NCBI GenBank assembly: GCA_000621985.1
Contig: JHWW01000008.1
Location: forward strand, 62,001-126,000
Reading direction: 5' to 3'
Length of the DNA: 64,000 nt
Source of the DNA: Lachnospiraceae bacterium V9D3004
GTDB taxonomy: Bacteria > Bacillota > Clostridia > Lachnospirales > Lachnospiraceae
In this document: in pieces, positions 20,983-30,512 of the stretch
How the letters are laid out: every line of letters begins with the position of its first letter
Position numbering within the stretch: the stretch's first letter is position 1
Translations under genes and position numbers: made by a program
Notes under the pieces: model-generated
Databases searched by the model: none
Told to the model about the DNA's origin: nothing
Seen by the model: the letters and a program-made list of their open reading frames with translations, nothing else

Positions 20983-22374
20983 TTACCTGTATTTCTTGTC
21001 CTTATGATTCTTATAATACTCGTTTTTATCCAGATACATATTTTCATCAGCGAAGCGCATTGAAGTACGGATATCTTCACCATTTTGGCCATAGTGATAT
21101 CCAAATGCAAAATGAACTCCGGTATCGATCATTTCGTTTACCTGTGCAAATTTGTCTTTGAGCTCGTCTTCTGCCAAACCGGTTATTATGATCATGAATT
21201 CATCCCCGCCGGCGCGATATACATCATAGCCATCAAAAATATTACGGAGAATAGATGAAGCATTACGCAGATATTGATCGCCGACATTGTGCCCCTGTTC
21301 ATCATTAATACGTTTAAGTCCGTTAAGATCTGCAAAAACAACCGCATACAGCTCCGGCAATTTTACGGTTCCTTCAGTTATTGCGTCAATCACCGTATTC
21401 ATTGCATTACGATTCTTACATTCGGTCAAAAGATCTGCATTACATAAATATTCAAGTCGATTCATCAACAGATAATTCGAGATTTCCGATGCGATAAAGG
21501 TAGTTGACAGTTCCAAGACTTCTTTTATCTTTACAACATTTTCCTTCACAAAATTTAACACCCATAGATAACCAAGTTTGTCTTTCTTATGTTTGAGAGG
21601 AAAAAGAATAATGCTGTCAATACCGAATCTTTCAAAAAGTGAGACGCATTTCGGATCGATATTATCTAACCATTTCCTGTCATTATCATCCTTAATGATC
21701 GCACATGAACTGTCGTTGATCATAGATACAAAAGAGTCTGCAATATCGGAAAACTCAGGTGAATAATATATATCTTCCGGATGAATAGTGCTCCCCGCTA
21801 CTGTTGATTTGCAGAAGTTATCATAACCGGAGCCGTCAGGTTTTGAAAGAAGGATACCGCAATGATCCGCACCGCTGATATCCCTGATATCTTCCATGAT
21901 CTCTTCAAAGATCTGACGATAATTATCTTTATTTGCATCTCCAAGCTTTATGCTGATCGCAAGTGCTGACGTAGCGGTATCCGCTGCCAGACTTGCCTGT
22001 TGTTCCGTATTCGCATATGGTGAGATGTCATACACATACAGACAATATCCAATATTTTCCACATCCGAATCGAGCGGCAGAAGGAACATATTAACCCACA
22101 GTCCCATCTTTTCCAGGTGCACATAGGTATGCAAAGGCTCGCCAAGACATGCGGAACGATACATAAAATCCTCAAAATTCTTATCCTGCGGCAGCGAATG
22201 ATAGTATGGAGAATTAGGCTCAAACTTTCGCCTAAATACATTTTCGGCATCGGTTATATGCGCCTGATTCGCTGCAACAACACATATATTCCCGTAACTG
22301 TCATCCGGATATTTCTCCACGGAGATCACACAGGCTCTGCTTTTATGACTTGCTACCAGTTGTTCATAATCCAT
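20983..22374 (-). CDS. GGDEF diguanylate cyclase with PAS/GAF-like sensor region
   Basis: The C-terminal ~165 residues form a GGDEF domain with the active-site loop intact (YRAGGDEFMIII), preceded by VVFADLNGLKRINDEQGHNVGDQYL. It should make cyclic di-GMP from two GTP. The inhibitory RxxD motif five residues before the loop is not present. Residues about 1-130 look PAS-like and about 150-310 look GAF-like, suggesting a cytoplasmic signal sensor. No membrane segments are seen. I place the start at the ATG giving MDYEQLVASH, preceded by GAAGGTG, rather than at a TTG 14 codons upstream with no ribosome site. The nearby flagellar and Tad genes are plausible c-di-GMP-controlled functions, but no direct link is visible. 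Confidence 0.85.
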   Translation of the reverse strand: MDYEQLVASHKSRACVISVEKYPDDSYGNICVVAANQAHITDAENVFRRKFEPNSPYYHSLPQDKNFEDFMYRSACLGEPLHTYVHLEKMGLWVNMFLLPLDSDVENIGYCLYVYDISPYANTEQQASLAADTATSALAISIKLGDANKDNYRQIFEEIMEDIRDISGADHCGILLSKPDGSGYDNFCKSTVAGSTIHPEDIYYSPEFSDIADSFVSMINDSSCAIIKDDNDRKWLDNIDPKCVSLFERFGIDSIILFPLKHKKDKLGYLWVLNFVKENVVKIKEVLELSTTFIASEISNYLLMNRLEYLCNADLLTECKNRNAMNTVIDAITEGTVKLPELYAVVFADLNGLKRINDEQGHNVGDQYLRNASSILRNIFDGYDVYRAGGDEFMIIITGLAEDELKDKFAQVNEMIDTGVHFAFGYHYGQNGEDIRTSMRFADENMYLDKNEYYKNHKDKKYR

Positions 22375-22468
22375 ACTTGACACCTTCAATCCAATGAATT
22401 TGTTGTGGGTCTGCAATATCTTAAGAAGTTCGTATCAACTAATTTAAATATAGCACAAAAGGAAAAAA

Positions 22469-22840
22469 TTGTATATAATAAAAGGTTCTGTACTTGATGC
22501 GGAATATGATATATTTAATAAGACTTAACCGATAGAATCAGATTTTGACAAAAAGGAACACTATGAGATGATTCATGAAGCTTTTGCGGATATGATGAAA
22601 AGCAAGTGGGGGCAGCATCGGGTATGTAAATTGCCTGAGGAGAAGATTTAGTCTGTAGTTTTGAATTTATCCAAAGCTTGTCCTAATGCAGTGAAATTAC
22701 AACACCTTCTACGAAGGAGATTGCTTGGTGTTAATTCCAGTTGGTATATTAAGCTTGGGCGTATTAAGCAGAAGGGAATACTTATAAAATATCTGGATGA
22801 TTATGAAAAAGCAAAAGAGTGGATGTTACCCTTACTGTAA
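22469..22840 (+). pseudogene. Decayed gene remnant with two in-frame stops
   Basis: One frame (TTG at 22469 after AAAGGAAAAAA, to TAA at 22838) reads as a normal-looking protein with only two internal stops, near 22526 and 22649. Segments include EHYEMIHEAFADMMKSKWG and YLDDYEKAKEWMLPLL. Such continuity suggests a recently inactivated small gene of about 120 codons. I do not recognise the family. Its end overlaps the 3' end of the ABC permease gene by 9 bp. This accounts for most of the gap 22375-22831. Confidence 0.45.
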
Positions 22841-23617
22841 ATCCTTCCTTGTATATCCCAGATATGCAGCTACGATGCCGGCAGTGCATAAGACCATTCC
22901 TATTACTACTTTGCCCCATTCAAGGCAGCCGTTATTAACGATGTCGGCGCCTTCGGCGTAGCCGAACGGTGTGATGAACTTCAGGAATTCGGCGTCTTCC
23001 GTGATATTGGCGATGATGTTAAGAAAATACATTATGGCAGCGATTCCAAGACCGATACCGAGGCTTCCTTTTCTAAGGAAAGCAGAGAGTCCGAAACATA
23101 TTCCCGCTATCTCGATCTGAAGCAGGTAGAATGCAAGATGGAGCAGGGCAAAATCTGTCCATGCGATGTCTTCTCCGATCGCAAGTATTGAGATCATTGA
23201 GAAAGCGTAGACCAGAAGATTAAGAACAGATATCTGGATAAATATGGAAATAAGCTTTTCAGTTATGATCTGTACTCGTGTGACAGGATGTGATAACAGG
23301 AATTCCGCTGTGTGGTTTTGTTCTTCTTTACATAATATGCCGATTCCGCAAAGAGCCGCAAAGAACGCGCCGCCAAGCCCGAGAGTGTTGCCGCATTCGG
23401 TAACATAGTAGCCTGTCAGTGTTCCGAAGTTTAACTTGTCCATGCCAAAAGCGCTTGAAAATGATCCCATGGAAGAAAATGAATCGCTTAACTCACTCAT
23501 CTGATCCTTCATTTCAGGGTAGATAAGTACACAAATGGCCAGCATGAGTCCAAGTATCCATGTCCATATGATGAAAGTTACAGAGCTCTGTTTCAGTTCG
23601 TGCTTAACTATAGTCAT
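22832..23617 (-). CDS. ABC-2 type transporter permease
   Basis: This 261-aa protein has about six hydrophobic segments (for example TFIIWTWILGLMLAICVLIY at the N-terminus and VVIGMVLCTAGIVAAYLGY at the C-terminus). It also has the central CGIGILCKEEQNHTAEFLLS...HPVTR loop common in ABC-2 permeases. It should form the membrane channel for the ATPase encoded just upstream: its start overlaps the last base of the ATPase gene, so the two are translationally coupled. The substrate is unknown. Related pairs export antimicrobials or lipids. Confidence 0.85.
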   Translation of the reverse strand: MTIVKHELKQSSVTFIIWTWILGLMLAICVLIYPEMKDQMSELSDSFSSMGSFSSAFGMDKLNFGTLTGYYVTECGNTLGLGGAFFAALCGIGILCKEEQNHTAEFLLSHPVTRVQIITEKLISIFIQISVLNLLVYAFSMISILAIGEDIAWTDFALLHLAFYLLQIEIAGICFGLSAFLRKGSLGIGLGIAAIMYFLNIIANITEDAEFLKFITPFGYAEGADIVNNGCLEWGKVVIGMVLCTAGIVAAYLGYTRKDLQ

Positions 23618-24537
23618 TATATATCACCGTCCTTTTCGTAATAATGCATGAATATCTCTTCTAGATCCGGTTCGGATATGTTTAGATCGGTGATATCTCC
23701 ATCGGATAGTCTGTTAAGCAGCAGATTGATGTCACCGTTATACAGGAAGGTGGTTGTACAGGGTATAGCAGAACTGCATGATTCAGAGATTACGTCTGAA
23801 CCGCCTGTAACTTTCAGATCCTTGATCCCTTCAAGTCCACTAAGATCAACGTTTCCGGTTATGGATATCTTCTTGGCGTTGCTTTTTGACAGCGCTTCGA
23901 TATTGTCACAGGCGATTATCTCGCCTTCTCTTATTACGGCTGCTCTTGTACAGTTATTTTGAACTTCGGATAATATGTGGCTTGAAAAAAGTATCGTAGT
24001 ACCTTTTTTGTTGCGCTCTCTAAGTATATTGAAGAATTCATGCTGCATAAGGGGATCAAGTCCGCCAGTGGGTTCATCAAGGATAAGAAGCGACGGATTG
24101 CTTTGCAGCGCGCAGACTATCGCGAGTTTTTTCTTGTTACCGAAAGAAAGCTGATTAACACGTTTGGATGTATCAAGCTGCAGGCGGTCACAGAGGATAT
24201 CTGCTTCTTTACTGCAATTCATTTTTCTTAGGTTTGCAGAGAATTTTATAACATCTTTTACCTTCATTCCATTATAGAAAAATGCTTCGGACGGAAGATA
24301 GCCTGTATCCTGTAAGATGGATTTATTCTCTTTTATGATATCTTTGCCGAACACTTCGGCACTGCCTGAAGTGGGCGAGATAAAACCGAGAAGGGTACGT
24401 ATTGTCGTGGATTTGCCGGCACCGTTCGGTCCGATGAATCCGAAGAATTCTCCTTTTTCTACAGACAGATTCATGTTTGTTATACCAAGAGACTTTCCGT
24501 AATACTTTGTGAGGTCATGAGTAGTGATTATATCCAT
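23617..24537 (-). CDS. ABC transporter ATP-binding protein
   Basis: The protein has Walker A GPNGAGKST, a degenerate signature LSFGNKKKLA, Walker B LLILDEPTGGLDP and the H-loop SSHILSE, plus a C-terminal tail of about 100 residues typical of drug/bacteriocin exporters. It powers the adjacent ABC-2 permease. I start at the ATG giving MDIITTHDLTKYYG because GGGAAAGGAG stands at the right distance. The longer frame (to 24579) has no ribosome site. Confidence 0.9.
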   Translation of the reverse strand: MDIITTHDLTKYYGKSLGITNMNLSVEKGEFFGFIGPNGAGKSTTIRTLLGFISPTSGSAEVFGKDIIKENKSILQDTGYLPSEAFFYNGMKVKDVIKFSANLRKMNCSKEADILCDRLQLDTSKRVNQLSFGNKKKLAIVCALQSNPSLLILDEPTGGLDPLMQHEFFNILRERNKKGTTILFSSHILSEVQNNCTRAAVIREGEIIACDNIEALSKSNAKKISITGNVDLSGLEGIKDLKVTGGSDVISESCSSAIPCTTTFLYNGDINLLLNRLSDGDITDLNISEPDLEEIFMHYYEKDGDI

Positions 24538-24605
24538 GAAAATGACTCCTTTCCCGAGACGCTGAACAGTTAATATCATTATACTTAAGATATCAATATA
24601 TGTAA

Positions 24606-24690
24606 ATATCCTCTGGATTATGACAGATGCGAAATGACAGATGCGAAGCAGATGGCTTGTAATAATACAAGTCTGTTACGCAGAGGATAT
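24606..24690. repeat. Stem-closed intergenic structure with tandem 14-bp repeat
   Basis: In the gap between the divergent ABC and FliK-like genes, ATATCCTCTG (24606-24615) and CAGAGGATAT (24681-24690) form a perfect inverted repeat. They enclose two adjacent copies of ATGACAGATGCGAA (24620-24633, 24634-24647) and a hairpin CTTGTA-ATAA-TACAAG (24656-24671). No T tract follows, so it is not an obvious terminator. The rest of the gap shows no clear promoter. Confidence 0.5.
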
Positions 24691-24824
24691 GTGAATTGCT
24701 AACAGGGATTTACTTAACGGAGCTTAATTAATATATCACTCGGGGGTTATGTGTGCACCAAACACTGCCGATATAATGTGTAGCAAAATATTGTCTTATA
24801 TAATGACAGATGGGAGAATCTAAT

Positions 24825-27800
24825 ATGAAGATAACGGGACGCAGTTCAGAGGTAAATGTGCGTATGGCACCTTCTGATGCGGGTTCCGGCGTGAGATCCC
24901 TTGGAAATAAAGGAGATATTATCGAGGGGATTGTCCGTAAGGTTTCAGATAAGGTTTCCATCGACTTTAATGGTAAAGAGATCAACTTTTCCAAAAAAAC
25001 AGTATCGGATGCCAGGGAAGGCAGTTCTATCAAATTTCAAATCATGGATGTGTCAGATGACCGTATTGTATTAAAGGCTTTGGGAAGCCCGGAAAATGCT
25101 GTTAATGGGAATAAAGTATCCAATTTTCAGCTGGAAACGGGTCAGACAGTCACCGGCGCAGGTAACCAGACATCAGTATTATACAGTTCGCTCGGGACAG
25201 ATGAGGCAGGAGGACAGGGTAATTCTGCAGATCAGTCACAAGAGAGCGATTCCGACGAAGAATATTCCAACGTAGCGAATATAACAGCGGATGATATAAG
25301 ATCGGCAGCAGATCTTTGCGATGAGCTTGAAGAATATAATCTTGAAGCTTTTGACAGATTGCTTGAAGCTATCAAGAATAATAAAATGTTTGAGATGGCG
25401 GCAATAGAAGGTCAGCATGAGAAGGCGGAAGCGTTAAGGAAGACAATCGAGAAGACAGTGATCAAGAATAAGCTTCCGGACGGAGTAAGCAAAGCTCTTG
25501 CGGAATATTTCGTGAGATATGATATACCCGTTACGAAAGAAAAGCTTGAGCAGATAGGGATCGCTTACAATCAGGCCGACAGAATTGAGAACATTGATGA
25601 TAAAACTATCAAATATATGCTTCAGTCTGAATATCAGATAACTATATCAAATCTGTATAACGCATCATATATGGGAAGCAGTGTAGCAGTTGATCAGAAT
25701 ATGGATCAGGCGGTGTATGAGGAATTAAAACCACAGATTGAGGGTATCTTAAAGGCCTCCGGGTATGAAGCGAGTAATGAAAATATGGCAAGAGCGCGGT
25801 GGATGATCGCCAATGACATACCGGTCAATAAAGAAAACCTCGATCGTCAGAATATTCTGCTTGAATTAAGCGGGAACGGAATTGACAGGGATGAACTGAC
25901 AAAGAAGATAATGGAGAGTGTGGCCGAGTCGGTCGATCCTGCAAAAGCAATGTTATCCGATCCCGAAAATGACAGGATAAGACAAGCAGTAGCGGATTTT
26001 AAGAATATGGACGCCGATGTTGTTGATACGGTTGTAAATGAAGGAAGAAAGCTGTGTCTTGAATCACTGAGGAAGGCATCCAAAGATGCGGAAGTTTACG
26101 GAAGGGATGCCACAGGCAGTGAAAATGGAGCAGTAGTCGACACATCAGCGACAGCAATGACAGCAGGTATCGCATCAGGAAGCAAAGGAAGCGGATCAGG
26201 TTCGGATTCCTACGGAGGCAGGGGTTATGACAGAAGAAGAGAAGAGCAGCCTGTTGATATAAGAGTCGTAACCGCAAGAAGGCAGCTTGAAGAGATCAGA
26301 CTCAAGATGACGATTGAAGGTGCGAGAGCGCTGTCGGCCGGAGGAATGGACATAGACACTTCAGAGCTTGAAGACATAGTCGAAGGCTTAAGGCAGATAG
26401 AACGTGAGAACATACAGAATTCATTTGCTGCGAGAGGAATTACGGTAACGGACGAAGAGGCAGAGCTCATTACACAGACAATGGATTCGAGAAGAACCAT
26501 TGCCGAAGCTCCCGCATATACTCTTGGAATGACAAGACAGCTTGACATTGCAGGAGACGGAACGCTTACCACATATACGGAAGTCGCAAGAAATGAAACC
26601 GTTCTCGCAAAAAGAGCCGGAGAAGCATATGAGACGCTGATGACGGCACCAAGAAGCGATATGGGTGATTCTATACAGAAAGCTTTCGTGAATGTGGACA
26701 GCCTTATAGAAGAGACGGGACTTGAAGTTAATGAAGCGAATCAGCGTATAGTAAAGATCCTTGCTCAGAATAATATGGAGATAAGCTCCGATAACATACA
26801 GCTCATGCAGAATTATGACGCGAAGATGCAGTATATGCTTAAAGGTCTGACACCCGAGACTACATTTGAGCTTATACAAAGCGGTAATAATCCATTGACA
26901 ATGTCACTTGATGAGCTTAACATGGTAATAGCAGAGATAAGCGAGAATATGAACAGAGAGCGGAAAGATGAGGGCGAGAGCAGTTACAGCAGATTCCTTT
27001 GGAAGCTTGAAAAAGAAGACCGCATAACCGAAGAAGAGAGAGAATCCTATATCGGTATATGCAGACTTGTAAGGCATATCACTAAAAATGATACCGCAGC
27101 CCTCGGCGCAGTCGTAAAATCAGGAAGAAAGTTAAGCTTAAGAAACCTGATGACGGAAGTAAGAAGCAGACGAGATTCCGGGATGGATGAGAAGATAGAT
27201 GACTCTTACGGCGGCAGAGATTCACGCGTGATCTCGGATATAGACAAACAGATAGGCAGGGCATTTGAAGCACAGAACACTCCCGGTGCTTCGGATAATG
27301 AGGTATCAGCCGGAACGGGAATTGATATAACTCATGAGACCTATACCGGTGACAGGATATATGAAGCATTATCACCGTCATCACTGTATGATATATCAGG
27401 CGGTAATATCGAGAACATAATGGATATGTCTCTTGATGAACTTGCCGATAACCTTGAAAAGTCTCAAAATGCTGATAACAGTGTTGAATATGAATATTAT
27501 GATCATATTGCAAAAGAGATATCAGAGAGCGTTCGGGATAAGGATGCGATGGAATTCATCAAAGCATTTGACATGGAACCGACATTGTTCAATCTGAATG
27601 CTGCAAGGCAGATGATGAGTACGGGTCAGACAGTATTAGCCGATATGTTCGGAATGTACCGGTATTCGGATAGGAGTTACAGTGAGGAAGCCATCTCGGA
27701 ATACGAAGAATCGGTGGAAGGTCTTGTAGACGCTCTTGAAGATGAAGAGACTATGCAGGTACAGACCGAGAGGGTGACGGCGGCAGCAAAGAAGCTTCTT

Positions 27801-28310
27801 GGTGAGACAGAGAACGGTATCATCCGTAACGATGATCTTGATACATTAAGACTCATGAATACCGGGATCAGATTCAACAGGCTTATGTCAGACAGAAGAT
27901 CATATGAGATTCCGATCGTGACCGAATCGGGTATAACCAATATCAATCTCACGCTTGTGAGAGCAGAGAACGAACAAAGCGCTGTTAACATAAGACTCAA
28001 TTCAGAGATATACGGTAACATCAGCATCGATTATACGATACACGGAGACAGACTTCAGGGACTGATACTTACGGAGAATAACGCCGACGGTATCGAAGGG
28101 CTCTATGAAGATGTCGAAGAGGCGGCATCCGAATGCGGATATAAGGTAGTGTCGGTCAACAGAGGAATACATAACGTAAGAGGCGCATATGAACCGGGCA
28201 CAAGGTATCGCAGGCGGAATACGGAAACGGAAGGCGTAAGCAGAGCGGATACCGCGGATATGTACCGGTTGTCAAAGAATATCATACATCGCATAGCAGG
28301 ACGGCTGTGA
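24825..28310 (+). CDS. FliK-like / DUF6240-like protein of the flagellar region (1161 aa)
   Basis: Residues about 25-85 resemble the N-terminal beta module of clostridial FliK-like proteins (GDIIEGIVRKVSDKVSIDF, then IKFQIMDVSDDRIVLKAL). The middle is a long, acidic, helix-rich region with repeated EEA/NIPVNKENLD-type helices and coiled-coil character. Residues about 1030-1120 resemble a hook-length-control C-terminal fold (EIPIVTESGITNINLTLVRA, then IDYTIHGDRLQGLIL). There is no signal peptide. I infer a role in flagellar assembly from the fold likeness and from flagellin following by 200 bp. I choose the ATG at 24825 because GGGAGA is 7 bp upstream. The earlier ATG at 24810 lacks a ribosome site. 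Confidence 0.6.
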   Translation: MKITGRSSEVNVRMAPSDAGSGVRSLGNKGDIIEGIVRKVSDKVSIDFNGKEINFSKKTVSDAREGSSIKFQIMDVSDDRIVLKALGSPENAVNGNKVSNFQLETGQTVTGAGNQTSVLYSSLGTDEAGGQGNSADQSQESDSDEEYSNVANITADDIRSAADLCDELEEYNLEAFDRLLEAIKNNKMFEMAAIEGQHEKAEALRKTIEKTVIKNKLPDGVSKALAEYFVRYDIPVTKEKLEQIGIAYNQADRIENIDDKTIKYMLQSEYQITISNLYNASYMGSSVAVDQNMDQAVYEELKPQIEGILKASGYEASNENMARARWMIANDIPVNKENLDRQNILLELSGNGIDRDELTKKIMESVAESVDPAKAMLSDPENDRIRQAVADFKNMDADVVDTVVNEGRKLCLESLRKASKDAEVYGRDATGSENGAVVDTSATAMTAGIASGSKGSGSGSDSYGGRGYDRRREEQPVDIRVVTARRQLEEIRLKMTIEGARALSAGGMDIDTSELEDIVEGLRQIERENIQNSFAARGITVTDEEAELITQTMDSRRTIAEAPAYTLGMTRQLDIAGDGTLTTYTEVARNETVLAKRAGEAYETLMTAPRSDMGDSIQKAFVNVDSLIEETGLEVNEANQRIVKILAQNNMEISSDNIQLMQNYDAKMQYMLKGLTPETTFELIQSGNNPLTMSLDELNMVIAEISENMNRERKDEGESSYSRFLWKLEKEDRITEEERESYIGICRLVRHITKNDTAALGAVVKSGRKLSLRNLMTEVRSRRDSGMDEKIDDSYGGRDSRVISDIDKQIGRAFEAQNTPGASDNEVSAGTGIDITHETYTGDRIYEALSPSSLYDISGGNIENIMDMSLDELADNLEKSQNADNSVEYEYYDHIAKEISESVRDKDAMEFIKAFDMEPTLFNLNAARQMMSTGQTVLADMFGMYRYSDRSYSEEAISEYEESVEGLVDALEDEETMQVQTERVTAAAKKLLGETENGIIRNDDLDTLRLMNTGIRFNRLMSDRRSYEIPIVTESGITNINLTLVRAENEQSAVNIRLNSEIYGNISIDYTIHGDRLQGLILTENNADGIEGLYEDVEEAASECGYKVVSVNRGIHNVRGAYEPGTRYRRRNTETEGVSRADTADMYRLSKNIIHRIAGRL

Positions 28311-28507
28311 GGGTGACAGTGTATTACATCTTAAGATGCGTCTTGGATCAGATGATGTAATAACATATAAAAATGTATACAATGACTAACTGATCAAACC
28401 AATAATATATCATATATTTAATTGGTAAACAGATAATTGCTAAATAAGCAAACAATCAATATATAAATGCAAATAATATACAAAAAAAACCGAAAGGACG
28501 TGGACTT

Positions 28508-29983
28508 ATGAAAATAAATCATAACGTATCAGCAATATCAACAAATACACATCTTGCATCAGTAAATGACAGATTGTCGGCAAGTCTGGAGAGATTAAGC
28601 TCCGGTTACAGGATCAACAAGGCAGCGGATGACTCTGCGGGAATGGCAATATCCCAAAAGATGAAATCACAGATAAGAGGTCTTGAGCAGGCATCAAGAA
28701 ATGCGGCTGACGGAATATCACTTATCCAGACAACAGAAGGTGCTCTTAACGAGGCAGAGGCTATCCTTCAGAGAATGAGAGAACTGTCTGTTCAGGCAGC
28801 AAACGATACCAATACGATCGAAGACAGAAAGTCTATCCAGAAAGAGATCGATCAGCTTATGGATGAGATCAATCGTATATCCGATACAACGGAATTCAAT
28901 ACCAAGAGACTTCTTGACGGAAGCTGTGAGAGAAAGACATTTTCAAATAATACCAAGGTTAATATAATATCCATCTCCGACGAGGTTGATATTAAGGATT
29001 ACAAGATAAAAGTAACTTCGTTCGGAACCCGTACCGAGCTTAAGGCATCCGGATTCCAGAGTTTCTACGAAGGCGGAACAGCTATAACAGAGGAGCAGGC
29101 AGGTATCATTAATGTTAACGGTGAGGATATCGCCATTGAAGAAGGAGATACTCCGGAAGCCGTATATGAGAAGATCAGGGAAAAATGTGACGACCTTAAT
29201 ATTGATTTCAGAAAGAACGGAAAGTTCGTTGCCGGAAAATACGGAAAAGACGTATCAATAGACATATATTGCAACAACGGAACGCTTGCTTCATTATTCG
29301 GAATCACTGAAGCAGAGCTTCAGAGCCAGATGGTATATGATTCGGTTACCGGAAAATATCTCCCCAACGGAAAAGATGCAACAGTTGAGCTTGTAAACGG
29401 ATTCAGTTCGACCGTTACACATAAGATATCAGGTAATGACGTATTCGTAACCGACAGAGATGGATTCCAGATGAAGATCAATCTGTCTCTTCCGAAGAAG
29501 AAGACCGGACTTGATACATATGATGAAGACGTTGACGACGAGACACAGAACGTTGAGACCGATGCTACACTTATGGTACTTGATGCCGGACATATCGCTC
29601 TTCAGATCGGTGCAAATGAAGGACAGACCGTAAAAGTAAGTCTTCCTGAAGTATCAACTACCACTCTTGGAATAGATTCACTTAACGTATGTACCGCAGA
29701 TGGTGCGGGAGAGGCTGTATCAATGCTTGATGATGCAATAGCAATGGTATCTGATGTAAGAGCAAAACTCGGTGCATATCAGAACAGACTTGATTCGGCG
29801 ATCCGAAGCCTTGACACATCATCATCGAACCTTACCGAGGCAGAATCACGAATCGAGGATGTTGATATGGCTGAAGAGATGACGACTCTTACACAGCTTC
29901 AGGTATTGTCACAGGCAGGAACAGCCATGTTATCGGAGGCTAACAACAAACCGCAGATGATACTTTCACTGCTTCAGTCATAA
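28508..29983 (+). CDS. fliC: Flagellin
   Basis: The conserved flagellin N-terminus (MKINHNVSAISTNTHL, then LSSGYRINKAADDSAGMAIS) and C-terminus (EDVDMAEEMTTLTQLQVLSQ and ending MILSLLQS) form the D0/D1 core. Residues about 170-400 are a variable surface region including a flagellin-IN-like module (GIINVNGEDIAIEEGDTPE). It is the filament subunit. At 491 aa it is longer than the roughly 270-aa minimal flagellins. ATG follows GAAAGGACG. The 197-bp upstream gap holds an imperfect hairpin from TATTACATC (28322) to GATGTAATA (28354) that may end the preceding transcript. Confidence 0.95.
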   Translation: MKINHNVSAISTNTHLASVNDRLSASLERLSSGYRINKAADDSAGMAISQKMKSQIRGLEQASRNAADGISLIQTTEGALNEAEAILQRMRELSVQAANDTNTIEDRKSIQKEIDQLMDEINRISDTTEFNTKRLLDGSCERKTFSNNTKVNIISISDEVDIKDYKIKVTSFGTRTELKASGFQSFYEGGTAITEEQAGIINVNGEDIAIEEGDTPEAVYEKIREKCDDLNIDFRKNGKFVAGKYGKDVSIDIYCNNGTLASLFGITEAELQSQMVYDSVTGKYLPNGKDATVELVNGFSSTVTHKISGNDVFVTDRDGFQMKINLSLPKKKTGLDTYDEDVDDETQNVETDATLMVLDAGHIALQIGANEGQTVKVSLPEVSTTTLGIDSLNVCTADGAGEAVSMLDDAIAMVSDVRAKLGAYQNRLDSAIRSLDTSSSNLTEAESRIEDVDMAEEMTTLTQLQVLSQAGTAMLSEANNKPQMILSLLQS

Positions 29984-30009
29984 TTAGCGAATCCGGGGAG
30001 GAATGATTC

Positions 30010-30489
30010 ATGACAGATGAGGATATTCAGGCGTTTTCAAAGAGGGTAACACAGGCAAACCAGTCGGAGCTTACTGTTATCACGTACGAGATAGTATTAC
30101 ATTATATTGATGATGCTATAGAAGCTATCGATAATAATGATACTGCTAATTACAGGATATATATCTCAAAGGCCAGAGAATTTTTGAGAGAACTTATGTC
30201 AGCGCTCGTATTTACAAGTACAACATCATTTAATCTCTTAAAAATATATTCATTCTTTCATAAGCAGCTGATCACGGCTGAATATGATATGGATAAAGAG
30301 AAACCCGAAACAGTCAAGAAGCTTATGAATAAGCTTCTTGATGCATTCCGTGAGGTTGCCGAAAAGGATTCTTCACCTGCCGTGATGATGAATACACAGC
30401 AGGTATATGCAGGGCTCACTTACGGAAAAGGATACCTAAATGAAACTATGCTTGATGAAGGACTGACGGGACGCGGATTCAGGGCGTGA
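30010..30489 (+). CDS. fliS: Flagellar export chaperone FliS
   Basis: This 159-aa helical protein has the FliS pattern: SELTVITYEIVLHYIDDAIEA, then YRIYISKAREFLRELMSAL, and a C-terminal extension of about 25 residues. FliS binds the flagellin C-terminus and prevents premature polymerisation before secretion. It lies 26 bp after the flagellin gene with GGGGAGGAATGATTC upstream, as expected for a coupled flagellin-chaperone pair. Confidence 0.85.
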   Translation: MTDEDIQAFSKRVTQANQSELTVITYEIVLHYIDDAIEAIDNNDTANYRIYISKAREFLRELMSALVFTSTTSFNLLKIYSFFHKQLITAEYDMDKEKPETVKKLMNKLLDAFREVAEKDSSPAVMMNTQQVYAGLTYGKGYLNETMLDEGLTGRGFRA

Positions 30490-30512
30490 TCTTATAAACG
30501 GAGGAATAATTC

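Noticed and set aside
24769-24776. GCCGATAT, resembling the -10 box of flagellar sigma-28 promoters, before the FliK-like gene
   Set aside because: No TAAA-type -35 box at 15-16 bp. The upstream bases read TATG/TTAT, so the evidence is too weak to annotate.
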